From Alitta virens (lineage: Eukaryota > Annelida > Polychaeta > Phyllodocida > Nereididae), in contig OW028585.1 of NCBI GenBank assembly GCA_932294295.1, forward strand, positions 15,998,360-16,062,359: a DNA stretch of 64,000 nucleotides, in the 5' to 3' direction. Below, piece after piece: positions 23,058 through 35,500 of this stretch (position 1 is its first letter; the number at the start of each line of letters is the position of its first letter). Made by a program: the position numbers and the translations under genes. The notes under the pieces were generated by a model. It had not been told where the DNA came from, did not search any database, and saw nothing but the letters and a program-made list of their open reading frames with translations.

Positions 23058-23500
23058 TGCATATCATTAGGCATGCGCAATGAGCATCACTAACCACGCA
23101 TTCAGTAAAGGAAATCCTTGAGCAGACGAGCAAGTCATGTTCACACTCAAAACTAAATTCTTACGCCCGTCATGGAGTTTTTCAATATGCAGCGCTGTGT
23201 ACCCCCTTGAACGTGAACATCATGTTCAACTGAACAAAAATAAGACAGAAAACAGCACAAAATGTCAAAATAATGTTTAAGCAAATAATCACTTTTGTTT
23301 GCGGAGGCAATACGAAATTGCTAAAATAATAATATTAACTCTTGGAGTGCAATATTTTAAATTCTGTTAGAATTAAATGCTTAGAGTACACTAAATATTT
23401 TTTACCAACCAAGATTGATTGCATTGTGAATAACAATACGAACATCTGATCCCGAGGCAACTGCAAATGGCGGAAAAGTTTCAATGTTGATTACTTTGAG

Positions 23501-26500
23501 ATGCGTTTCAGAGGGAAATTAGTCGATATTGGCTGTATTCAGCACTTGACAAGTATGTATTTCAAAAACTTAGACATGGTAAACGGCTACAAGCGAAAAC
23601 GGCTACACTTTTATACACCAAAAGTTGGCAAAACGTCGATCAATACGGTGACAGGTGAATTCGGCGCGTATCACTATCAAGTTCGGCGATCGCTTTTGGT
23701 GAATTCTCTGTTTTTTTTCGCAAATTATTTTATTGTAATGTGCAAATGAAGCCAGTTGATGATGTGCATATTCTATTTCTAAAATTAAAATAAATTATTT
23801 ATTTACTGTAGTGACAGTAGTGTGCATATTCAGTTAGTCGAGTCAAGTAGGCTGCCCGATGACTGGTCCTCTGACCAACTCGCCCGCCTGTACAGCTGGT
23901 CCGCCGGTCAGGTCAACTCGTCCGCTACCTACAGTCGACTGAGCTGCTACTATGAGTGTTGGTCATGTCGTCATCACCCATTATCGCCACATGGCCAACT
24001 CGTCAACAAAAAAGCAAACTCGCTACCACTTGTGACAATGCCGTCATCAGGGCTAGTGAACTCGTCATCATAGTTAAAATCGTCAACGAAACTTGTGAAG
24101 TCGTCATCAAAATAATTATATCTTACATACATGAGGACGCCACTGCACACTGCAATGCAGTGCAAATTCACAACACAAAAAGTAAACTTTCAGAAGTTTA
24201 TTGAAATTATTGTGCACAGCAAGTTAAAATGCACAAATTACAGTCCTAGATCCTTTCAATTTCCCACTTTAGATATGCGTTTCAATAATTGTTTAACATT
24301 TAGTTCTCCTTCATCGTATTCATACCAGGCGTTCAGCAGTTCCTAATCTCGGATTTTCACATATTGTTGGCGTCTTCTTTTCTACATTATCATAATATAT
24401 TATCATAATTATCCAATATAAATGCAAACATATCATGTATATATCTATACACACACATCCATAAAAAAAACCTAGCAGAATCTGCCAGATACTAATTATT
24501 CAAAGGTTTATCATAATGCATACATTTCTTTAGTGTAATGCATATATATATAATATAATTACACATTATGTAACAGTACAATCAATACCATTTAATTAAA
24601 TGTTAAAGTTACCAGAATATTACATTCTCTATGTTGCCAGCCATTACACTTGTCACAACACAGGGCATTGTGATCATGTACTTACCTCTTTGTGACAGAC
24701 AACACAGTCACATGCTGAGTCCAAAAGGTAAATGCGAAACTTTGCGTTTGAATGCCATATTATCTTATGGATGTATTCAGAACAGAATCACAACATGTGA
24801 TGATGAGCCTTTCCAGCTCCAGTTTTTATATTTTCCTATGGCTGCAGGGAATTGTAATTAGAAACAAAAGAAAATACAATTGTTTCTAGCTTGCTTTTAT
24901 TGTGTAAGAGGAAATACAATAGAATCGGGGTTTAAAAGGGTGATAATAAGTTTTGTGTATTTACAATCAAGCAAGTTTTGTGTATACAATCAGGCCAGAT
25001 GAGTTGTGAAGTGTCAAGCATCGAGCTTAATTTCAATTAAGAAGTAAAATTGCGACTTTGATGACGAGTTAATCAATCGTTGACGACTTTACCAGCTCCG
25101 TTGACGACTTTACCAGCTCCGATGACTATTTGACTTTTTTGATGACGATTTCGCCAGATGACGATTTGACTTGATGACGAGTTCACTGTAACCCGCTACT
25201 ATGACGCCACAAAAATTTGCGTAAGGGGCGCAGTTAAATGCGGACCTGGCGGAACCGTAGTGTTTCGCCCAATAAAACGCGGACCCTGCAGACCCATAAC
25301 TTACCAAATTTTTTTTTTAAAAAGATTATTATTTCTTTTTTATTATATGTTTTATTAAGACAAGATAAACACCAAGTTCTGAAGATTTCCTGACATATCT
25401 GAAAAAGATGAGGAAAGAATTAATGTATTTATGTGTGTATCTTCATGTATTATACACATTAATACAACAGAGACATTCAAATATTAATGAACTGAACCTG
25501 TATGATTTTTACACACACATACTGCAATTCACCGAAATTTGGAGACTTTAAAAACAATATTACGTTGACAGAAGCAAATAATTGAATACCTGAAAAGCTC
25601 TTCCAAGGCGTCTCATTGGCCTTCTCACTCAGCTGTTCAAAGCTGGTGACAATCACCTCTTGGGGTAAGAGGGGCAGGCAGAGCAGCTGTCTCACCAACT
25701 TGTTTGTTCCTCTGTCGTTGCTGTATGAAACAGCAAGTCCCAGCTCCTGCACCTGAAAGTATACAAAAATAATCTTAAATTGTCTTTGAAACATAATAAT
25801 CGAATATTTGACGGCCGGAATTGCACCCCTGCGAAGCCACTCGCACCAACGAGTAGGTCTCCACTGGCGGACCAGTAGGTTTCGCCGGCGGGCCAGTAGG
25901 TTTCGACCTGCGGACCAGTCGTCCTCGGATATTCATTTGAACATTATTTATTAAAAAAAAAAATATCTATAGGTATAGATAGATATTGAATATGCATAAA
26001 ATATATATGATAAACATGAATATATTATCTTTGAGTAAATGTTACCATTATAGAGTCCACATAAATAGATACTGTTTGCAAGGTTTATTAATTAATTTGT
26101 GGTACTAATTTGGATAGCAACTGTCACACCAGAAATTTAATAGAATGAAATTCAGTGACCAGTATTTAATTTTTTATTGTGCCAAACAGTTTTCAGGGAA
26201 TGCCTAAGTAGCTGCTTCTGTTGGTGAAATTTTCTGAGTGAGAAAGGTGTCATAGCGTGGCTCATAAATTGTTGGAAATCTTGTCGACCAGTTTCAAGAG
26301 AAGTGGATTTTTTCAAATGTCATTAATTTACCATAGAAAAGTTGGTAATATTGAATGGCCGCAGATCTTCGGTTTTGTTCTTACCTGGCATATACCTGAC
26401 TTAATACATACAGCTGATGAGGACATACATCAAGGATATGTAATTAAACAATTACAGTGGCTTTTTTTATGTGAAATCCCCAAAAAACCAGGTTGAAGGA

Positions 26501-29500
26501 ATGAGCACTACGTTGTGTACTTAAAAAACCAATTCTTTCATCAAAGACAGCGCTCAGGAACACAGTACACTGCCCTCCTTCTTTGCTGGTGCTTTTTATT
26601 TAACACCGTGTTAATACTGCAGGTGGCAACAGTCATTTCAGCAACTTGGGCGCCACCTGACGGAAGCTGGCTGAGCAGTGAGACAAACGGCGTCTGGCTT
26701 GTATAAAAGCGTAGAGGCTGTTCAATCTATGATAAAAGGTTAGAGGCTGATTAACAGCTGCGGCATACAGGTCTACTTCTGCAACTCTTACTGATGTATG
26801 GTGAGGCCACAGGCATCGATTTCTAACTAAGCGCCACGGCCAATCACAGAGTTTGTTACAGCTCGTTGCCTAGCATATGGCCAAGCAATGAAATAAGCTC
26901 TGCTCTGACTGGTCGAACCTTTATTTAGTTGGCTAGCTTCGTGGAAAATCACGGCAATGGACATAGCTCCCATGGAACATTCAAAACCATAGTTCTACTG
27001 CTTGTCCAGTCTTGAATCTCATAGAAATGATCATTAACAGTGTTCTAACGTGAGTTTCTTCAAATTTGTCGGGTAGATCTAATCATCTTAAGTCAAGAAC
27101 GATTTTTGTGTAAGTAGGTCATTATAAGTTTGTGCGCATCATGGCCGCGCAGAATAATTAGGACAGCAAAGTTCCGATCCGGTCATTTGAGAATAGCACG
27201 TCAGTAGATATGTTTTTGGCCAATCTCTAGTCATAAAAGCCCTATGGGCAGCCCCGTAGCTCCTGCGGCCTATAAATAAAACGAGAATATTAAGCTCTCC
27301 AAAAGGTCCACACAGTTTATTAGTAAAAACATAATATAACAGCTCATGAAATTTCATACTGGTCCAAACGGACCACCTTTAATGAGGTACTGGTCCGTTT
27401 CATGTTCTACTGGTCTGTAACTTAACTCGGCCTAATAAATATTAATACATGTAATACTTAAAATACAATTATTTAACCAAGTCCGAAGCATGTTGTCGTG
27501 GACCATGGGGTATCTTAATAACTGGGAGATTAATTGTTTATTGCCATACATTTCACAATAATATTTTACATATATAATTTTCCTTCTTGAAGGCATATAG
27601 CCGCTGCTGAGAAGTTAAGTTTAGAATAAGAAAATAATTAAATTGGCTGAGGGTAGTTCCTGGTCATTAATCATGACATCAACAGCCAAAGCATTAGCTG
27701 CACCTGTTATAATGTTATACCCAAGTACAGTACTTCTGGCAAACAGGTTTATCATGCTTGTTTATGCGTGGAGCAGTGGTCCATGTCAACCATGCTCATA
27801 TTACTCAAGATTATTAACTTTCTAAATTGGCGATAATGATATTTTTAAATCAGAATCTACAGGAAGGGATGCTTATATTTATTATTTAATCAAAAGTACC
27901 CATTTTACCATAAACTACATATCATTAACTTCTACTTTTCCAGTAAAATGCACCCTCCTGCCAACACTGCAAATACTTTAAATTAATGTAAAGGGTCAAT
28001 CCATATGAATTCACCAAAATTCAGACAATTTAACTTCCCAGGTCACCATCTTAAAAAATTCTGCAAAAAATACCAGTTGCAGGACTATATAAATAATGGA
28101 AAAATCCCAAATTTCAGGTTTCCAGTGTCAATAATTTAGAAGATCCAGCAGGGCTATTGGTGATACTTTTCAAGAGCTGTATTGCTCTGAAAAAGAGCGG
28201 AAATGGGAAACGTTGCAAAACGAGACTTTATTTTTTTGCCGGGCTGTGTGGAATCTATGCAAGAATAAGGTGGACCATAAGAAGCAAGAAAATAAATATG
28301 AGCTCTGAAATTTTTTGGAGATGGTGGGTGACCTGGGGAGCTTTCGGTGAATTCATATGGATTGACCCTATATGGTACATGTATGAATATAGATATAAAG
28401 TGTGGTTATTATTCATATTTACTAAAGCAGTAATTCACGTAAAAATCTCAAAATCAAAGTGGAATAGATCTACAAAGCTGTTGAAAGACTTAGCAGCCTT
28501 TGAGCTGTCAATTGCACTTAGGCTTGAAGCATGAGGGACTTGACACTTATATTGAACTGTTAAAGATGCCACAGAGTCAATTGCAAGCTGTATGCTCCAC
28601 TCCTATGGATTATGCCTTTGACCAATATTTGCAATCAAACAGTTCACATAACTGGCAGATTGGAGGCAAAATAAAGCCCATTTAATGAGGTAATTAAACA
28701 AAATTCTCAATCACATCTAACTCAGTGACAGCTGGTTTGGGAATACATGAGACAGTGACAACAACATAGTGCACTTAATTATTATAAAAAGAAATGATAA
28801 AAAGAAATTCCCACAAAATTGCATTTTTTAATATTTTTTTTGGTGACTTTCTGAGTCTATTTGGTGAGCATAGTCATCACCTATGAATGTGCATGATTCT
28901 GTTTACGAAAAACCCCTAAAGTGAGGGCGGTGACTTGACCGACGCATCAATTGTTTGAAATTTGCTATAAACGTAATATTTGGGTGTGGCAAGTTCACAA
29001 GTACAGCAGATAAATCTGCTCACTGCCGAGTAAGACTAGCGGTGAGCCTAGGACCGCAGTGATTTGATTTAGACCGGCGAGCGGTGATTTTACACGCACG
29101 GTGAGCTGAATCCTAAACCCCCTTGCGGGAAAAAAAAACCTAGTTGCCGAGCCGGTTATTCCGCAAAAAATGATTGATTATTACAGATAGTATTTCCTGT
29201 GTTGGAATTATTTGCAATGTTTTTTAAATATATCTAATTTGTGTAATTTCAGGAGTTGTGGCAACGATCGCCAAACTGGCAAAAGTATGCGTTTGCAAAA
29301 TCACTTCAGACAGACTGTTCTTCATACTGTCGGACGCTGTGACTGGGGGAGGTGCTGGAGTATGGTGTGAACTGCAGCAGGTCAGTGACATAATTACCCA
29401 ATTTAAATTATGTGATAAATATTGTTAATACATCCCCTTTATTTATGAAAAAAAAAAACACTTTCTGGGGAGTAAATTTTTCTATGTTATTTATTTCCGA

Positions 29501-32500
29501 CCGACCGTCTCATGAAAAACAGTCTGAGAAAGTTCCGAGAAACGTAAGATCAAAAAACCGTGGCCTAAGTAGTTTAGCCAAAACCCTAGGGTTATTGGCC
29601 TCCCGCGGATGTCTGATATTCTGTGGTCAGTGTTCCAGCTTAGGTCATTCGAGACATTTTTGCAGCGCCATGCCGAAAATAAGTGAAGACTTTTTTTCTT
29701 GCTTTTCAACTAGAGCTCTTAGCATCCGATATGAGTCTATTTAGGTGCCCTAATATTCTTGTGCGCCATGCCCAATAAAAATCCTAGCTGTATCCCTGGT
29801 GGTCAATATTGTTTGCACAACAGTAAGAAATGTGCACATGGCAATTTTAGAAAACCACCATTACGCGTTTAACAAACAAAATTGAATCATAGAAACTGTG
29901 TATCAGGTTAAAACATATAGTGCACCTCGAAACCACGATATTGGTCTAAAAATAGTATGATTTATTGTTATACTACATGGCCAAATGTGCCATGTGCGTT
30001 TTCCATGAGAAGGATAAACGCACGGAAAATGCATGGTTTTTAGCTAATTATAATGAGGCAAAAACCATGCGTTTTCCATGCGTTTATCCTTCTCACGGAA
30101 AACGCACGTGGCACATTTGGCCATGTATAATACTTCATATAATCGTATGAATGTACATTATATATATACACAGTTTCTATCATCACTACACATTATCAAT
30201 CTTGCAAAATTCCCCCAGAGCTTTGTTTTTAATTATTTTGATTGAATATTCGTGGCAGTGCCTGCATTTTGACTTCACTCTGGTCTGGTCATCAAAATAT
30301 TAGGTCAGTGTAGTTCACCTGGCATCCCTAACAGATATGCATCAAACAATTTACAACCAGATGATAATAATATAGATGCCTCCTATCCGTTGATATGTGC
30401 TTTTTCTTGATAGATGAACCATTTTGATGTTTCTCGCTGGTTTCTTTTGTGCGATGTATATTGGGCCACTGGTGCAATTGATATTGTTGGTGAAAATCAT
30501 GGAATGTGTTTTTTAATCGGTTTTATTTTTCTTAATCTGGCCAGACTTTTTTTATTTTTCGTTTTACGTTTTTGAGTCGTAAAATATCAAGTTTTCAAAA
30601 AATAAACTTGTTAAATTTAAAAAAAATGAAAATTGGCAATTTATTTGCCTTGATTTAAATCACAATCGCTTGCCTGTCAATTGATGTTTGTCTTGATCTG
30701 GATGAAATTATGTTGTATGTTTTTGCTTTAAGGATCATTTCTTCAGCGAGTACGCCATGGATGGCTTAACAGAAGACGCCAATGAAATCTTTTTGGAAGT
30801 ATCGCCTGACAACATTGTGAGGTGCTTGAAGTCAGCTCAGAATGCAAAGTCTGTCAAAATCAAACTTACGAAGAAACACACGCCATGTCTTACGTTTGAA
30901 GTCGATCTGGTGAGTGTTTTGGACGATATTTACCAGCTAGGATTTCAATTGGGCATGGCACAGAAGAATATTAGGGCACCTAAATAAATTCATATAGGGC
31001 ACTGACAGAATCAGGCATGGCGCAAGGGGCATCAGGCATGGTGTGGCGCCATATTCAAATGGCCTAGCTGGAACATTGAAATCTGTCAGTGTGGAAATAA
31101 AGTATAAAGTATGGCTTCGCTAAATTCAGAAGCTTTCCGAAATTTGTGGTCCGTAGCCTTTTTTTAATCATATTAAGTTGAAGGTTAAAATCTGTAGAGC
31201 TCTATAATTTTCGTTACATGTGCGTCTCATGATCTGCGAAAAATATCAATTATGCCAAATGATGCAAAAAAATGTATTATGTATCTTTTTAGCCGTCGGC
31301 AACTAGTCATTCCCGTCTCGTTGTTCATGATGTTCCCGTGACGGTAATTCCTCGGAGGATGTGGGACGATTTCAATGAACCGGAGATGCCCGAATTCGAT
31401 GTAAGTTTTTTTAATGGTTACGATGTATTGTGATGCAGCCATGGAATGCTTTAATATTTTAATGTTGAATCTCTATGTCGCTTAAGCCCTATGATAGAGC
31501 ATGACAATGATTACCAGTGCTATTTCCTCTCCAAATAGCTGTGAACGGCTGAGTTAAACAATTCAAAAAGGTGTTTCCCACCACTGTGACCATGTGACCG
31601 ACGCTCCGGTCATGCACGATGATGTGCAAGATCCTCATTCCTCTCTCAGGCAGGAAATGTCACGTTTTGATCCCACTTGAGATCAAAGTGTCATCATGAC
31701 TGTACCTGGTCAGGAAATCTCCTCATCAATGTAGCTAATATACGGAATCCCATGGAAGATGCTTGTCAAGCTAGAAGTGGGAAACCTCCCAACTGAGCAT
31801 TCCCCATGCAGAAACATACGAGAGCAAAGCGACATCACCGTCATACTATTCCCAAACACAACCTGGAATTACCAACTCCTTTGTCGCTGCTACAAACCAT
31901 GGTGCTATACAAGATCCTGGACTGTCCAGGTTTGGGAAATCTCCCTGCCACATTTGCACGGCAACTTCCACTTCTTTGCCAGCTACTGCAACTGAAAGTG
32001 TCACGACACCAGCATGCCAATATGTTTTAACCTTCAAGAAACATAGAACACCAGGCGACATCCCCTCCACCATAACTCCATACTGTCCCGCACCCAGATA
32101 ACGTCTGAGAGCTCTGGCAACCCCGAGTGACTTGAAGTCCCAAGTCAACCAGGGGATTTTCTACTTATACTAACGTTATGTATTTTGTTTGTTCACTTTA
32201 CATACACAAACTGTGTCTTGTGTGACAGTGTTTACATAAAGGAGATGTACTGTACTAAGCAGGGACTCTCCTGTTAACCAACGGGAACAGTCCCCCAGAA
32301 GTTCAGTCTCCGACTGCATTGCTCCTGGACGTATTCTCCTTGCCTCCAAGTAAGGACACGGACGAAACACAGAATGGGAACCAACACAAAATACCCCAGA
32401 CTACACCACTGGTAGACGGAGGCATGTTCTTTGCTGATGAGAAACCACCCCAGCACCCACATGTTTCATTAGAAGGGCTCCTAGTGTAAGAGAGCCGATG

Positions 32501-35500
32501 GAGAAACCTCTTATCACCCTTCCACCACCAAAGGGAGGTATAGAATATAGATTCCCTAAACAGGGTTTTTCCTCATTTCTGGTCATTTCCTTTGTTGTCT
32601 GTTCCATGGGGGTGATTCCTTCCCTCTTCGAAACCCTCAGCCGAGGAACTTCGTGTCTGAGTTCAGCGATTGATCCATCAGATGGAAAATTCAGCAGAGG
32701 TCTAAGAGACCAGCAGCAACAGAAATTTTGCAAGATTTATCACTTCAAGCCCCATGCTTCTAGAACAAAAACAGAGACATTGTCTCATTAAAGCACAGAA
32801 AAATTCATGCAGCTAATTCTTTTAATATAAATAAATCCGGTAGGGATACACAAGAATCCATATTTGGATGGTTTTCGAAGTTTCTTGTATGTCATTCGTG
32901 GTGGCACTGATACATCAATAAAGTGGTGCCACTCTTAATATTCAGAGATTTTCTGAACATTAATAAAGAATACGTATACTAAAAACTACAGTCAATGGGC
33001 AGAACAATATCCGAGTTGAGATAGGAGTAGACCCATTTAACCCCAACAGTTAGTGATATTTTGTTCAAGTCAAGCCACCACGTTTATTATGATAAGCAGC
33101 AAAAGTCAAGTCCGATTTGAAAATTCAACTTAGCCCAAAAAAGGCTGAAGAAAATGTATTTTCTGGATCAGCCACTACACTGAATGTGATGAAAAGTACT
33201 GTAATCCGCAAATAGACAATGACAGATTACCCTATCCTGATCATAATTTGCAAATTTCCATATATTGATGAACAGAAGTTGGTAGGAAATCAGATCAGGT
33301 ACATTTTCACACCCATAGGTTATCATTTTTAAAACTCGTTTGTGTGTCTTCCAGGGAACTGTGAAGCATATGGTCAACTTCTGTTTCAGAAGCAGCATAA
33401 ATGGCAAAAAGAAGCTGTTAGTCATGAATTTTTGACTTAGTGAAGTTAGCAGCAAAATTTTGAGCTGCTGAATGTCACAGGAAAAAAATATCCTGTGTGT
33501 GTGGCGCCTTTTTATTCAGTCAAATTGATTTTTTGCTCTCCCCGCCATGCTCAATTACAATTAACACTTGAAACTTGGGAGGGTTACTGAAATCATCAAT
33601 TAGCACTTAGATTCCCACCTCTGAGTATTCAGAGAACCTCCCAATTACCAAATGGCAAAGACAACACTAGGAAGTCGCGCAGCCGTTTAACTTCCCCCTG
33701 GTGTATTACGACGTCATTAATCGAGACATATGTGCTACCCCTTCAAGTTATCGAAACAGAAAACTGCATATGGGACAGACATTTACTTTTGTTATAATAC
33801 CACTGACTGGGATAGATTCATTGGATTTATTTGTTTTACAGGTCAGCCTGTACATGCCTCCGTTGAAGACTGTGAAGAATGTCGTTGACAAGATGAAGAA
33901 TCTCAGTAATTATGTGGTATGTTGTTTAAACACTATTGCCAAGAAATTGTTCAGTTTGATTTAGTGGTGTCACGATAGTCAATTATAGTCGATCATCGGT
34001 CGTTTTGTCTTAAGAATTCGTTGATCGTTTAATAATTTTGTGTAGTCATTTAAAAAAAAAATCAGTTGGTTATAAAAAATTAAAAGAAAACTTATTCTCT
34101 TTATCAGTTTCATATGATCATAAATAGCTTAATATGTTATAAGATAAATAACTTGAGATATTATAAATTGTATTTACGTACAGAGACCTTTAATTATCTT
34201 GGACAAACTAGATAGCAGTTGATTTTACATAGGCGACTACTCAAATAAAATTGAATAAAGTTGTTCTGAGTTCAAATACGAACTGCACCCGAACCGACTA
34301 ATAATCGATCAAGCCAATGATCGACTATGAAAATGTAACTGATTGACATCACTCGAACTTTAATTTGAATTTTGAAAGTGCTTGTAACAGCTGTAAATGC
34401 GTAAAAGTCTAATGTTGACAGGATAAAGTTTATTAATTGTCATCACTCATCTCATTATATCACATTCTTTCCCTTCTGTCCAATTCTCGTTTCTATAGTA
34501 CGCTAAGAATATCTAGTCAATATGAAATACAATAAAAATATGAGTAAAATTACCTTATTTGAGTTACTCTACATTATGTAATGATGATTACTATAGTAGG
34601 CTTAAAAAAAATGTCCACCTATTTTTCAGTCATAGTTTGTAACAGCACATAATGGACAGTAATGTTCGCAACAATTTCAATCTCAACTTTCCAGTTGATA
34701 ACAACACTTCTGGGAGAGTGTTGACATTTGATCCATATTATCTGCCATAGTTGAGGAAAAATTAGTTCAAATTCACTGCTACACACAACATGTGCATTCT
34801 TCTCAAGTGAATACTTTATTGTTCTTACACAAGATGGCATGACAGTCTAAATCAACAGATTCGCCACCTGGCGGAAATTACATTTAATAAGCGATCACAG
34901 CTTAACAGAGAGAACTAACTTGAAAATTGGGCTTTGACTTTTTGGTAACATTTACATCTAGTCTGTGCTTCTCCATGACATGTGTGTAAAAATAAGTCCA
35001 AAATACAAGCGGACATTTATTTTGAATGATACTATAGCTGCTATTTAATGTGGAAGTGATGTACATGTATTACTGAAACAGGAAGCATTGGAAATTATAT
35101 TGTAATAAACTTTAAAATTGTATATGAAATATTTGTGTGCAATAGACGATAGATGACATGAGAAAAAAAACAAAAAAACTGTGAATGTATTTTTAATAGT
35201 CAGTTACATCGCTCAGGCAGTCTCATCCGACTTTACAATTACACCCTTGGCAGCCCTGTTCAAACCGGGAACTGACCGTAACATTGCCATATATATGGTA
35301 ATATGGTGAAATGGGATATTGTAGGTGCTGTCCGCCAACAGAAATGGGGAGATGAATTTGTGCATAGAAACAGACTTGGCCACGGTGACAACGCATTTCA
35401 AAGGCCTTCAAGAGCCTCATTGGAGTAAGTTTAAACGTGTGAATTCCCTGACACTGACTTTTGAAAGATGTTCTTTCGTTGTTTATTGTTTTTTTTTTCC

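Larger units (their letters stand above)
22949..23500. promoter_or_regulatory. Shared 552-bp spacer between divergent AOX and HUS1
   Basis: The two start codons lie 552 bp apart on opposite strands with no other gene between them, so this spacer must hold both promoters. On the AOX side there is a TATA box and a CRE (listed separately). A TGCGCA-containing stretch near 23070-23080 resembles half of an NRF1 site. The HUS1 side (about 23250-23490) is AT-rich with no recognisable TATA box. Joint control of the two genes is inference. Confidence 0.6.

Noticed and set aside
32498..32791. 97-residue open frame in HUS1 intron 4
   Set aside because: No family resemblance, overlapping frames on the other strand and no splice context; likely chance or repeat-derived.
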